A stretch of DNA of 64,000 bases, taken from assembly GCF_005281475.1 (NCBI RefSeq), contig NZ_CP040106.1, forward strand, positions 2,818,501 through 2,882,500, read 5' to 3'. Below the pieces are notes generated by a model that saw only the letters and a list, made by a program, of their open reading frames with translations, had not been told where the DNA came from and made no database searches. A program made the position numbers and the translations under genes. Below are positions 43,430 through 51,472 of this stretch, piece by piece. This DNA is from Echinicola rosea. Lineage in GTDB: Bacteria; Bacteroidota; Bacteroidia; Cytophagales; Cyclobacteriaceae. Each line of letters begins with the position of its first letter. Position 1 is the first letter of the stretch.

Positions 43430-43681
43430 ATGTTAGTAATCAGTTCAAGAGAATTTCGGGACAATCAGAAAAAATACCTGGACATGGTGGATAATGACCA
43501 GCATATCATCATTCAGAGAGGAAAAGACAAAGCGTATGTACTTTCTCCAGTGAGTGAGTCAGATGAGTATTTTATGGATCCTAAGGTCATGGCTCATGTG
43601 AGGGAGGGAATTGCAGACTATGAAGCAGGTAGAGTTGTTAAAATGACCAAAGAAGAGCGGAAAAAAATGCTTGGGCGATGA
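43430..43681 (+). CDS. Type II antitoxin, Phd/YefM family
   Basis: The 83-residue protein has the Phd/YefM N-terminal DNA-binding fold (MLVISSREFRDNQKKYLDMV, then HIIIQRGKDKAYVLSPVSE). An acidic-to-basic disordered tail (DYEAGRVVKMTKEERKKML) would wrap the toxin. Its last codons overlap the toxin start by 4 nt (ATGA), the classic translational coupling. YefM-type antitoxins neutralise the toxin and repress their own promoter. The TA promoter should lie in 43300-43429. Confidence 0.9.
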   Translation: MLVISSREFRDNQKKYLDMVDNDQHIIIQRGKDKAYVLSPVSESDEYFMDPKVMAHVREGIADYEAGRVVKMTKEERKKMLGR

Positions 43682-43950
43682 ACTTTGAAGTGGACTTTAC
43701 TGAAAGGGCACTTAAGGATATCAAGCGGCATATAAAGTCTGGAAACAAAAGATTGTTGGACAAGTTAGATCAGCTGTTGGATGAACTTGAATATCATCCT
43801 GAAACCGGAACTGGAAAACCGGAGAAGCTCAAACATATTTCCGGTTATTGGTCGAGAAGGATAAATAAGAAGCACCGTTTGGTTTATACAATTGACGGTA
43901 AGAAGATTGTTGTTACCGTCATTTCTGCCTATGGCCATTATGAAGACTGA
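43678..43950 (+). CDS. Type II toxin, YoeB/Txe-like ribosome-dependent mRNA endonuclease
   Basis: The 90-residue protein of the RelE superfamily has YoeB hallmarks: ERALKDIKRHIKSGNKRLLD, then GTGKPEKLKHISGYWSRRIN and KKHRLVYTI with the catalytic-type Glu and Arg, and a C-terminal SAYGHYED with the terminal His-Tyr. YoeB toxins bind the ribosome and cut mRNA at the A site. It overlaps the antitoxin gene by 4 nt and converges on ftsE with 29 nt between. Confidence 0.9.
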   Translation: MNFEVDFTERALKDIKRHIKSGNKRLLDKLDQLLDELEYHPETGTGKPEKLKHISGYWSRRINKKHRLVYTIDGKKIVVTVISAYGHYED

Positions 43951-43979
43951 TGGATGAAATGCTGACGGAATTATACCTA

Positions 43980-44678
43980 TTACGTTACGATCTCACTGGT
44001 TTTTGAATCCAGCAGTTTTCCTTTTTCGCATTTAAGAATCCTATAGGGGTACTTGTTGAGCAAATCATGGTTATGGGTGGCCATAAGTACCGCAGTTCCC
44101 TGTTTGTTGATTTCTTGAAAGAGTTTAAAGATACCGTCGGCCACTTCGGGGTCAAGATTTCCAGTAGGTTCATCGGCCAGGAGAATAGAAGGATGGTTGA
44201 GCAGGGCACGGGCAATGACCACCCGCTGCTGTTCGCCGCCGGAGAGCTGATGGGGCATTTTGGTCGCTGCACCGCCCAGTCCGACGCGCATGAGCACTTC
44301 TACCATTCTGGTTTTCATCTTGGACTTATCCTTCCAGCCTGTGGCACGCATGACGAAGTAGAGGTTTTCGGCGACAGTCCTATCGGTAAAGAGCTGAAAG
44401 TCCTGAAACACAATGCCAAGTTTTCTGCGGAGGAAAGGGACTTCTTTGGTTTTGATCTTTTGAAGGTCGTATCCAACGATTTTGCCATAGCCCATCTTCA
44501 GTGGTAGATCGGCATAGAGCGTTTTTAGGAGGGAACTTTTACCGCTGCCGGTCCTTCCGATAAGAAAAACAAATTCATCCTTATCAATGTCAAAAGACAC
44601 ATCTTGTAAAATAGCCGTAATGCCTTGGAAGACGCAGGCTTTGTCAAGGCGGACAACAGGTTCGCTGGAAAATACCAT
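43980..44678 (-). CDS. ftsE: Cell division ATP-binding protein FtsE
   Basis: The 232-residue ABC ATPase has Walker [10 protein letters not shown] (41-49), Q-loop VFQDFQLF, signature LSGGEQQRV, Walker [14 protein letters not shown] and H-loop [28 protein letters not shown] and the lack of a specificity extension match FtsE, the ATPase that with FtsX activates peptidoglycan hydrolases at the septum. No ftsX is adjacent. In Bacteroidota the two genes are often apart. It starts 4 nt after the stop of the small protein at 44683. Confidence 0.88.
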   Translation of the reverse strand: MVFSSEPVVRLDKACVFQGITAILQDVSFDIDKDEFVFLIGRTGSGKSSLLKTLYADLPLKMGYGKIVGYDLQKIKTKEVPFLRRKLGIVFQDFQLFTDRTVAENLYFVMRATGWKDKSKMKTRMVEVLMRVGLGGAATKMPHQLSGGEQQRVVIARALLNHPSILLADEPTGNLDPEVADGIFKLFQEINKQGTAVLMATHNHDLLNKYPYRILKCEKGKLLDSKTSEIVT

Positions 44679-44682
44679 ATTT

Positions 44683-44886
44683 TTAGAATTCTAGCTTTTG
44701 TAATTTACCAAAAGGAAGCGCTTTGATCAAGCGTTCCATTTCTTCTTCTTTGCCTTCCAAACCGTATTTTTCCAGGTTTTTGAGCGGACGGTCGGCTCTA
44801 AAATAGGCAATAAGCACAAAGTTTTCGTCCCTGATTTGAATGTAATCCGGAATCTTTGCTTTGCCCTTGACCTTAATAATATACAT
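44683..44886 (-). CDS. Small conserved protein upstream of ftsE
   Basis: The 67-residue cytoplasmic protein begins MYIIKVKGKAKIPDYIQIRD and ends LPFGKLQKLEF. It is rich in charged residues, with a predicted strand-strand-helix-helix pattern. It is tightly coupled to ftsE (4-nt gap), which supports it as a real gene. No family function is recognised. Confidence 0.7.
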   Translation of the reverse strand: MYIIKVKGKAKIPDYIQIRDENFVLIAYFRADRPLKNLEKYGLEGKEEEMERLIKALPFGKLQKLEF

Positions 44887-44972
44887 GTAATTGAATAGCT
44901 GTGTTATGAAGGCGAAATTTAAATGATAACGCCATGAGATAAAAATATTATATCAATTTAAAATGAGGAATT

Positions 44973-45016
44973 AAAAAAACCACCACCCCGCACATCAATT
45001 GACGGCAGGATGGTGG
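44973..45016 (-). terminator. Intrinsic terminator of the fsa gene
   Basis: On the minus strand CCACCATCCTGC pairs with GCGGGGTGGTGG (12 bp with two G-U pairs), followed by seven T residues. It starts 23 nt after the fsa stop. Confidence 0.85.
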
Positions 45017-45038
45017 AAAAATATAAAGTTTTGATAAA

Positions 45039-45698
45039 TTACTTTCCCGCTGCTTTGGCGTGGTCTGCCAAGAACTTGGCGAGGCCAGCATCAGTAAGGG
45101 GGTGGTTTAGCAAACCAGTGATAACATTAAGCGGACAAGTCACCACATCTGCGCCGATTTCGGCACATTTTATCAAGTGCATGGTATGTCGCACAGAAGC
45201 AGCCAATACTTGTGTATCATAGCCATAATTGGCATAAATGTGAACGATTTGCTCGATCAGTTCAAGTCCATCAAAAGCGATGTCGTCCAGTCGTCCAATA
45301 AAAGGGGATAGATAGGTAGCCCCTGCTTTGGCGGCGAGAATGGCTTGTCCTGGAGAGAAAACCAAGGTACAATTGGTGCGGATACCTTCCTCACTGAAGT
45401 ACTTGATCGCTTTCACCCCATCCTTGATCATAGGGACTTTTACAACAATCTTGTCGTCAATTTTGGCAAGTTCTTTACCTTCTTTGATCATGCCGTCAAA
45501 ATCGGTGGAAATCACCTCGGCACTTACCTTGTCATCTACGATGTCACAAATGGCTTTATAGTGAGCTTTTACATTATCATCTCCAGTGATGCCTTCTTTG
45601 GCCATCAGGGAAGGATTGGTGGTCACACCATCCAGTACGCCCAGGTCATAGGCTTCTTTGATTTCATCGAGATTGGCGGTGTCAATAAAGAATTTCAT
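45039..45698 (-). CDS. fsa: Fructose-6-phosphate aldolase / transaldolase-like enzyme
   Basis: The 219-residue protein is the short (about 220 aa) TalC/FSA form of transaldolase. [20 protein letters not shown] and [11 protein letters not shown] form the N-terminal part. KIVVKVPM carries the Schiff-base Lys87. [20 protein letters not shown] and SPFIGRLDD line the active site. It transfers or releases dihydroxyacetone units from sugar phosphates in the pentose phosphate network. Sequence alone cannot separate aldolase from transaldolase activity. It is a single gene with its own terminator. Confidence 0.9.
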   Translation of the reverse strand: MKFFIDTANLDEIKEAYDLGVLDGVTTNPSLMAKEGITGDDNVKAHYKAICDIVDDKVSAEVISTDFDGMIKEGKELAKIDDKIVVKVPMIKDGVKAIKYFSEEGIRTNCTLVFSPGQAILAAKAGATYLSPFIGRLDDIAFDGLELIEQIVHIYANYGYDTQVLAASVRHTMHLIKCAEIGADVVTCPLNVITGLLNHPLTDAGLAKFLADHAKAAGK

Positions 45699-45944
45699 TT
45701 GTAAAACGGTTTTTTGGTTTTGATGAATTATGGTTGGCCATCGCCGATGTTGACCGACAATAGCTATGAATACAATCTGTTACTCTTACTAAATTTCTAG
45801 GTAAAACGCTAAAAGAACGCGCATTGCTTCCCTTGTGAAAGCAATAGCTACTTGATAAATTCCTTTAGAGTGGTAAAGTTAGGTGTTTATTTTGAAAGAT
45901 GGTTAAAAATTATAAATGTATTTTTTACATTTATAAAAAGAGGC

Positions 45945-46034
45945 AAAAAAGAAGCGGCATCGCACCGCTACAACCGCCTACCCTTGCTTCCTTCCGGACC
46001 TGGGGGATTTGGCAGGAGCTGGTCGTGCCGCTTG
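45945..46034 (-). ncRNA. ffs: Signal recognition particle RNA, small bacterial type
   Basis: The minus strand carries the SRP domain IV core CAGGTCCGGAAGGAAGCA (tetraloop GGAA with the asymmetric loop). The closing helix is AAGCGGCA at the 5' end and TGCCGCTT at the 3' end (46026-46033 and 45952-45959). A T-rich terminator (TTCTTTTTT) follows to about 45945. The roughly 82-nt body fits the 4.5S class lacking the Alu domain. It pairs with Ffh in co-translational membrane targeting. Ends are estimated from the closing helix and promoter. Confidence 0.95.
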
Positions 46035-46038
46035 AGTA

Positions 46039-46069
46039 CAAAGGTACGCCAAAAACTTTCCCGTACAAA
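46039..46069 (-). promoter_or_regulatory. Promoter of the SRP RNA
   Basis: On the minus strand TTTG (46066-46069), 19 bp, then TACCTTTG (46039-46046) match the Bacteroidota -33/-7 consensus exactly. The box ends 5 nt before the first base of the closing helix. Confidence 0.85.
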
Positions 46070-46177
46070 ACTCCAGGCCAAAATAAATTCTTTGTCAGAT
46101 TAAAGCCTTCTAAGTCAACCATAAAAATCTTTGGCAATATTATTGTAACTATTTCATTGATTAAAAATTATAGTATT

Positions 46178-46480
46178 ATGAAAAAATTGTTATTTGTACT
46201 GCCCGTTTTGTTGATTGCACTTTTCGTAGGCAGCTGTTCTTCGATGAAAGGAACCTCCAATTACAAAGTAGGTATGGAAGAGAGTGATTTTCTTAAAATC
46301 CATCCAGAAGCCGTGATCAGTAACTTAGAAGGTACCCAGAAGACCTATCGGGTGGTAAGGGACGAGCGATTTTATCTCCTTGCAACTTTCGAAGATGAGC
46401 GCTTGATCAAATTGGAAGAAAAAGAACTTCCTCCTTATTGGAATAAAAAAACTGCTCCTAAAGAAGATCAGGAACAGTAG
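46178..46480 (+). CDS. Small lipoprotein
   Basis: The start at ATG 46178 gives signal MKKLLFVLPVLLIALFVGSC with lipobox VGSC. A longer frame from 45899 would run through the SRP RNA and is rejected. The 100-residue protein continues SSMKGTSNYKVGMEESDFLK and a mixed alpha/beta part (KTYRVVRDERFYLLATFEDE) with a lysine-rich end. The GMEESDFLKIHP segment recalls the SmpA/OmlA-like fold (GM-x-EEEV), a tentative likeness. The function is unknown. Confidence 0.78.
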   Translation: MKKLLFVLPVLLIALFVGSCSSMKGTSNYKVGMEESDFLKIHPEAVISNLEGTQKTYRVVRDERFYLLATFEDERLIKLEEKELPPYWNKKTAPKEDQEQ

Positions 46481-46491
46481 TAACACTACAA

Positions 46492-46719
46492 CTAAGCCAG
46501 CCCTTTTAGGTACATGTTAAATTCCAAAGGGCTACAGGACTCAAATTCGTCCACTTTAAGATCATCATAGATTTCGTCATCGAATTCCATGATGGTCTTT
46601 TCAATTTTGCCATCGGGGTGTATGATGAGCTCTATGCCTGTAAAGTCAGCTGGATTCACTTTTACAAGGACTTTATAATCATCAAAAGTTCTTTTATAAT
46701 ATTTAGGAAGATTCTCCAT
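46492..46719 (-). CDS. Small conserved acidic protein
   Basis: The 75-residue acidic protein (YYKRTFDDYKVLVKVNPADF, TIMEFDDEIYDDLKVDEF, ending EFNMYLKGLA) has no signal peptide. It has a beta-strand-rich first half and a helical end. It looks like a conserved Bacteroidota small protein, but no function can be named. It is divergent from the trp operon. Confidence 0.68.
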   Translation of the reverse strand: MENLPKYYKRTFDDYKVLVKVNPADFTGIELIIHPDGKIEKTIMEFDDEIYDDLKVDEFESCSPLEFNMYLKGLA

Positions 46720-46829
46720 ATAATTAAGTAACTGATTATTAATTGGACAAAGGTAGCTTTTTAAAATGTGTTTGCCCTACCGTCAAGAGAGAAGACAAAT
46801 ATTTTTGTGAAATTTTATAGTAAATGTTT

Positions 46830-46858
46830 TTTGCAAATAGAATCCATTTTTATATTTG
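46830..46858 (+). promoter_or_regulatory. Promoter of the trp operon
   Basis: TTTG (46830-46833), 17 bp, then TATATTTG (46851-46858) match the Bacteroidota consensus. Transcription should start near 46863, about 12 nt before the leader peptide ATG. Confidence 0.75.
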
Positions 46859-46874
46859 CCTCAAGTAAAAAAAC

Positions 46875-46940
46875 ATGAAACGATTTAATACTCAATATTG
46901 GTGGTGGCAAACAGAACTTCTGACAGGGGAGAACAGCTGA
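46875..46940 (+). CDS. trpL: trp operon leader peptide
   Basis: The 21-codon frame reads MKRFNTQYWWWQTELLTGEN-S with three consecutive TGG codons (46899-46907). It starts at ATG 46875 and stops at TGA 46940. It sits between a strong promoter and an intrinsic terminator ahead of trpE, the textbook arrangement for transcription attenuation by tryptophan supply. Ribosome stalling at the Trp codons when charged tRNA-Trp is short would prevent terminator formation. Confidence 0.88.
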   Translation: MKRFNTQYWWWQTELLTGENS

Positions 46941-46948
46941 CCATTGCC

Positions 46949-47014
46949 TAATATTTAAGCGTGAAAATATTACCATATAAGGCTTGCTGGAATTCCCCAG
47001 TAAGCCTTTTTTAT
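46949..47014 (+). terminator. trp attenuator terminator with competing hairpin
   Basis: AAGGCTTGCTGG (46979-46990) pairs with CCAGTAAGCCTT (46997-47008; one G-U pair) around a 6-nt loop and is followed by six T residues. Just upstream TAATATTT (46949-46956) pairs with AAATATTA (46965-46972). Extending this arm by GCC (46946-46948) with GGC (46981-46983) would invade the terminator stem, so it may be the antiterminator. That second structure is less certain. Confidence 0.82.
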
Positions 47015-47033
47015 TTTATCCGAAGTTTTAACC

Positions 47034-48443
47034 ATGGACACAAGACAACACTTTAAAATCAACACCAGGTATAAGAAATTACTGGCAGATACGATCACGC
47101 CAGTAAGTATTTACCTGCAAGTAAGGGACAAATTCAAAAACCCCATTCTACTGGAGAGTTCGGACTACCATGGGCAGGACAACAGTTATTCCTACATCTG
47201 CTTCAATCCTATGGCTACTTTTTCCTTTGATGGAAAGGCCGTGAAGGAAACTTTCCCGGAGGAAGAGAAAAACCAATATGACTTACAAAGGGGAGAGAAA
47301 TTGGTGGATAAACTGAAGGCCTTTTCGTCCAGGTTTGAAGAGGAATCCAATGATTTCAAATTCATCACCAATGGCCTCTTTGGGTATATGCAGTATGATA
47401 CTGTGGGGAGTTTTGAAGACATTACGCTCGAAAACACCAAGGAATCCAACGTGCCACAGGCTTTTTATGCGGTCTATAAGAATGTCATTGTGGTAGATCA
47501 TTTTAAGAATGAGCTCCACATTTTTGACTACCATATCAATGGGGAGGATGACCGGGTAAAAGAAATCGAAACACTGCTGAACAACCGCAATATCCCCACT
47601 TATTCATTTAAGGTAGATGGGGAAGAGACCTCAAATTACACGGATAATGAATTTTTGGACATCCTTCGTCAAGGGCGGGAGCACTGCTTCAAGGGAGATG
47701 TGTTCCAGATAGTGCTGTCCAGGTGCTACACCACTGGATTTAAGGGAGATGAGTTCAATGTCTATCGTGCATTGAGGTCTGTCAATCCATCGCCGTATTT
47801 GTTTTATTTTGATTACGGTTCTTATAAGGTTTTCGGCAGTTCTCCTGAAGCCCAGATTGTGGTAAAAGGCAGGAAAGCAACGATTTATCCCATTGCGGGA
47901 ACCTTTAAGCGAACCGGGAATGATCTGGCAGACGCCGAATTGGCCACCAAACTTTACGATGATCCCAAAGAGAATTCAGAGCATGTGATGTTAGTGGATT
48001 TGGCTAGAAATGACTTGAGCAGGTCATCGGAAAAAGTAGAGGTAGAGGTGTTTAAGGAGATTCAATATTACTCGCATGTGATTCACTTGGTGTCCAAAGT
48101 AACGGGCATATTGCCTGAAACAGCCAATCCACTTCAGCTGGTAGCCGATACCTTCCCTGCGGGGACGCTTTCGGGTGCTCCAAAATACCGGGCCATGGAG
48201 ATTATCGACAAGCTAGAAAATACCAGCCGCAAGTTCTACGGAGGGGCGATAGGTTTCCTAGGCTTCAATGGTGACTTTAACCATGCCATCCTGATCAGGT
48301 CCTTTGTGTCAGAAAACAACCAGCTACGCCTACAGGCTGGAGCAGGGGTGGTAGCCAAATCTTCCATCGAAAGCGAACTCCAAGAAGTCACCAACAAACT
48401 GCAAGCCCTACGCGTCGCCCTCAAAGCCGCCGAAGAAGTTTAA
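47034..48443 (+). CDS. trpE: Anthranilate synthase component I
   Basis: The 469-residue chorismate-binding enzyme makes anthranilate from chorismate with the TrpG glutaminase. ILLESSDY near the N-terminus is the LLES tryptophan-binding (feedback) motif. The C-terminal catalytic domain has FQIVLSRCYTTGFKGDEFNV, SSPEAQIVVKGRKATIYPIA, GTFKRTGNDLADAELATKL, MLVDLARNDLSRSS and PAGTLSGAPKYRAMEIIDKL. It is the first structural gene after the attenuator. Length is normal. Confidence 0.96.
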   Translation: MDTRQHFKINTRYKKLLADTITPVSIYLQVRDKFKNPILLESSDYHGQDNSYSYICFNPMATFSFDGKAVKETFPEEEKNQYDLQRGEKLVDKLKAFSSRFEEESNDFKFITNGLFGYMQYDTVGSFEDITLENTKESNVPQAFYAVYKNVIVVDHFKNELHIFDYHINGEDDRVKEIETLLNNRNIPTYSFKVDGEETSNYTDNEFLDILRQGREHCFKGDVFQIVLSRCYTTGFKGDEFNVYRALRSVNPSPYLFYFDYGSYKVFGSSPEAQIVVKGRKATIYPIAGTFKRTGNDLADAELATKLYDDPKENSEHVMLVDLARNDLSRSSEKVEVEVFKEIQYYSHVIHLVSKVTGILPETANPLQLVADTFPAGTLSGAPKYRAMEIIDKLENTSRKFYGGAIGFLGFNGDFNHAILIRSFVSENNQLRLQAGAGVVAKSSIESELQEVTNKLQALRVALKAAEEV

Positions 48444-48493
48444 GAGGAAGTTTGATGGATTAAAAAATTTGAAAATTGTAAGATTGGCAAATT

Positions 48494-48874
48494 ATGGCAA
48501 AGATTGACTGCTTTGAGGAATTGGATGTTTGGAGGCATGCTGCTGAAATTGGAATAGAAGTTTATGGTTTAGCTGATGAGTTGCCATTATCTAAAGACTT
48601 TAAATCAAGAGACCAACTAATTGGGACTGTAATTTCAATATCAAACAATATTGCAGAAGGTTTTGAGTATAATAATAACAAGGATTTTATTCGATTTCTA
48701 GCGTACGCAAAAGGCTCAGTAGGGGAGTTAAGGAGCCAAGCATTTGTTTTGTACAAAGCGGGTAGGATAAAAGAAGAAGACTATTGGGGTTTAAAAGAAA
48801 GCCTTTTAAATATTTCGAAGGAAATTAAAGGGTTTATCAATTACTTAAAGGCATTTGAAAACAATAAAAAATGA
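48494..48874 (+). CDS. Four-helix-bundle protein (S23 / rRNA intervening-sequence protein family)
   Basis: The 126-residue all-helical protein matches the TIGR02436/S23 family: FEELDVWRHAAEIGIEVYGL, then DQLIGTVISISNNIAEGFEY, then FLAYAKGSVGELRSQAFVLY, and a last helix GFINYLKAFENNKK. Members were first seen inside rRNA intervening sequences and are scattered through Bacteroidota genomes, with no established biochemical role. It sits between trpE and trpG on the same strand, flanked by AT-rich low-complexity tracts. This suggests it inserted into the operon. Confidence 0.88.
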   Translation: MAKIDCFEELDVWRHAAEIGIEVYGLADELPLSKDFKSRDQLIGTVISISNNIAEGFEYNNNKDFIRFLAYAKGSVGELRSQAFVLYKAGRIKEEDYWGLKESLLNISKEIKGFINYLKAFENNKK

Positions 48875-48899
48875 GGTGAAGAAAATGGATCTTGGAAAA

Positions 48900-48943
48900 T
48901 AAACAATTTTTCAATTTTCAAATTTTTCAATCTTTCAATCAAG
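48900..48943 (+). repeat. Low-complexity CAATTTTTCAATC tract before trpG
   Basis: The tract reads CAATTTTTCAATTTTCAAAT then TTTTTCAATCTTTCAATCAA. Near-identical tracts occur before trpA (53405-53445) and inside the PUL spacers (28070-28112, 29745-29775). They lie where a ribosome-binding region would be and do not code. Confidence 0.55.
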
Positions 48944-48948
48944 ATACC

Positions 48949-49518
48949 ATGAAAATACTAGTACTCGATAATTACGATTCATTTACTTATAACTTGGTTT
49001 ACATTGTTCGTGAGCTGGGGTATGGGGCGGAGATGGACGTCTTCCGGAACGATAAAATCCGTTTGGAAGATGTAGCTGCCTATGACAAAATATTACTGTC
49101 GCCAGGGCCGGGAGTTCCTGCCGATGCGGGTATCATGCCCGAGCTCTTAAGGAAATATGCCAGTAAAAAGGATATTCTAGGTATTTGTTTAGGCCACCAA
49201 GCTATTGGGGAGGCTTTTGGAAGTGGGTTGAACAACCTGACAGAAGTGGTACACGGGGTCGCTTCTGAGATAAAAGTATTACAGGAAGACCTGCTTTTTG
49301 AGGGAGTGCCCAATAGCTTTAAAATCGGAAGGTACCATAGCTGGGTGATCGATGAGCCAACGCTGTCCAAGGACCTGGAAATTACGGCCAAGACCCCTGA
49401 TGGGCAAATCATGGCGGTAAGACACAAGAAGCATAAAGTGAGAGGACTGCAGTTTCACCCGGAAAGTGTTCTGACTGACCATGGTAAGCAGATTGTCCAA
49501 AACTGGATAAATGGCTGA
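48949..49518 (+). CDS. trpG: Anthranilate synthase component II (glutamine amidotransferase)
   Basis: The start at ATG 48949 (MKILVLDNYDSFTYNLVYIV) is fixed by the conserved LDNYDSFT N-terminus. The longer frame from 48892 runs through the repeat tract. The 189-residue class I amidotransferase has nucleophile Cys80 in GICLGHQ and the His170/Glu172 pair in QFHPES. It supplies ammonia to TrpE. ILLSPGPG is the glutamine-binding loop. Confidence 0.95.
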   Translation: MKILVLDNYDSFTYNLVYIVRELGYGAEMDVFRNDKIRLEDVAAYDKILLSPGPGVPADAGIMPELLRKYASKKDILGICLGHQAIGEAFGSGLNNLTEVVHGVASEIKVLQEDLLFEGVPNSFKIGRYHSWVIDEPTLSKDLEITAKTPDGQIMAVRHKKHKVRGLQFHPESVLTDHGKQIVQNWING

Positions 49519-49631
49519 AGTTTTGGGCAGGAATGGTTAAATTAGGCGACAGTTAGCCTTCAGTCAAATGCCAAAAACCAAAAGCAAACCTTATCACCTT
49601 TCAACATTTCAACCTTACAACCAACAAAAAC

Positions 49632-50648
49632 ATGAAAGAGATTCTAAATCACCTAATAGAACATAGGACACTAGGCAAGGTGGAGGCGAAGGAAACATTG
49701 AAGAAAATCACCTCAGGAGAGTATAACCAAAGCCAAATGGCGGCGTTTATGACTGTCTATATGATGAGGAGTATCACCGTGGAGGAATTGGAAGGATTCC
49801 GTGAAGCGATGCTGGAGCAGTGTATCCCCGTGGAGATCGCAGCATATGATGCCATGGACCTTTGTGGTACCGGAGGCGATGGCAAGGACACCTTTAATAT
49901 CTCCACCCTCTCTTCCTTTGTCGTAGCAGGTGCGGGACAAAATGTAGCCAAACATGGGAATAACGGGGTTTCTTCCATTTGTGGATCCTCCAATTTATTG
50001 GCTCATTTTGGTTATAAATTTACCAATGACATCGATGTGATCCAGAAAAACCTGGATGAGGCAGGGATTTGTTTTCTCCATGCACCTTTATTTCACCCGG
50101 CCATGAAAAATGTGGGGCCTATCCGAAAGGATCTGGGGGTGAAGACCTTCTTTAATATGCTGGGGCCAATGGTAAACCCAAGCTTCCCCAAGAAGCAATT
50201 GGTGGGCGTGTTCAGCTTGGAATTGGCGAGACTCTATGGCTACTTGTACCAAAATAGTTGGGTGGACTTCAGTATATTACACTCGCTGGACGGATATGAT
50301 GAGGTTTCGCTTACCGGTGATTTTAAAATGATTTCCAATGGCGGTGAGCGGTTGATTTCACCAGAGTCCATTGGTTTGCCCAAGGTGAAAGCCCAAGCCA
50401 TTCAAGGAGGTACGACCATTGAGGAGTCTGCTAAAATCTTTCAGGATATCCTGAAAGGAGAAGGTACTGAAGCCCAAAAAGCAGTAGTTGTGGCCAATTC
50501 TGCTGCTGCGCTGGTTACGGCAGACCAATCCTTGAGTTTTGAGGAAGGAATAGCCAAAGCCAAAGCATCTCTTGAAAGTGGAAAGGCCCTTCAGACATTT
50601 AAAAATTTGGTCAACCCCAAAACATCCGTTTCACTAGCAAAATCATAA
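49632..50648 (+). CDS. trpD: Anthranilate phosphoribosyltransferase
   Basis: The 338-residue enzyme joins anthranilate and PRPP. LCGTGGDGKDTFNISTLSSF holds the PRPP-binding GTGGDG. KHGNNGVSSICGSSNLLAHF and FLHAPLFHPAMKNVGPIRKD follow. It is preceded by a 113-bp spacer with CACCTTTCAACATTTCAACC tracts, then trpC starts 3 nt after its stop. Length and motifs are normal. Confidence 0.96.
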   Translation: MKEILNHLIEHRTLGKVEAKETLKKITSGEYNQSQMAAFMTVYMMRSITVEELEGFREAMLEQCIPVEIAAYDAMDLCGTGGDGKDTFNISTLSSFVVAGAGQNVAKHGNNGVSSICGSSNLLAHFGYKFTNDIDVIQKNLDEAGICFLHAPLFHPAMKNVGPIRKDLGVKTFFNMLGPMVNPSFPKKQLVGVFSLELARLYGYLYQNSWVDFSILHSLDGYDEVSLTGDFKMISNGGERLISPESIGLPKVKAQAIQGGTTIEESAKIFQDILKGEGTEAQKAVVVANSAAALVTADQSLSFEEGIAKAKASLESGKALQTFKNLVNPKTSVSLAKS

Positions 50649-50651
50649 TAT

Positions 50652-51470
50652 ATGAATATCCTGGACAAGATCATCGCACACAAAAAAGAAGAGGTAGCCG
50701 AGCGAAAGAGCTTAGTGCCTACCAAGTTGTTGGAAAGGAGTGTTTTTTTTGACAACAAGGTAGTCTCCATGAAGAAATACGTGACTCACCCCGAGAAAAC
50801 CGGCATTATTGCTGAATTTAAAAGAAAGTCACCCTCCAAAGGTACTATCAACAGCGCTGCCAAAGTGGAGAAGACCAGCATTGGCTATATGCAGTCAGGA
50901 GCCTCGGCACTTTCCATTTTGACGGACAAGGAGTTTTTTGGCGGTTCCAATGAGGACCTGATTACCGCTAGGAAGTTTAACTTTTGTCCGATTCTCAGAA
51001 AGGATTTTATGGTGGATGAATATCAAATAGTAGAAGCTAAATCGATAGGGGCTGATTGTATCCTGTTGATTGCTGCTGCGCTGGAACCGAAGCGGTTGGA
51101 GGAGCTGGCAGCCTTTGCCCATCAGTTAGGGCTGGAAGTACTGATGGAGGTGCACGATCAGGAGGAGCTGGACCGGTCACTGAACGATCAGTTGGATTTG
51201 GTAGGGGTAAACAATAGAAGTCTAAAGACTTTTGATGTGTCACTGGATACATCTTACAGCTTGGTGGATAAAATTCCTGATCAATTTGTGAAAATCTCTG
51301 AGAGTGGAATCTCTGATCCCCAGACCTTGGTGGACTTAAAGAAAGGTGGATTTGATGGGTTCTTGATCGGAGAGAATTTTATGAAATCCATCCGACCGCA
51401 CCAGGCAGCCTATAATTTTATGAACAAATACCGGGAGCTAAGTCCGGATTTCAAAACGACGGCAGTTTGA
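50652..51470 (+). CDS. trpC: Indole-3-glycerol phosphate synthase
   Basis: The 272-residue TIM barrel closes the ring of CdRP to indole-3-glycerol phosphate. IIAEFKRKSPSKG carries the catalytic lysine loop. SILTDKEFFGGS, CPILRKDFMVDEYQI, LMEVHDQEEL, VGVNNRSLKTFDV and SESGISDPQTL are the family strands. It is separated from trpD by 3 nt and from trpF by 2 nt, a tight operon. It is not fused to TrpF as in enterobacteria. Confidence 0.96.
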   Translation: MNILDKIIAHKKEEVAERKSLVPTKLLERSVFFDNKVVSMKKYVTHPEKTGIIAEFKRKSPSKGTINSAAKVEKTSIGYMQSGASALSILTDKEFFGGSNEDLITARKFNFCPILRKDFMVDEYQIVEAKSIGADCILLIAAALEPKRLEELAAFAHQLGLEVLMEVHDQEELDRSLNDQLDLVGVNNRSLKTFDVSLDTSYSLVDKIPDQFVKISESGISDPQTLVDLKKGGFDGFLIGENFMKSIRPHQAAYNFMNKYRELSPDFKTTAV

Positions 51471-51472
51471 CG

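Noticed and set aside
45899..46177. Upstream extension of the small lipoprotein frame
   Set aside because: It would pass through the SRP RNA on the other strand and place 93 residues before a perfect lipoprotein signal.
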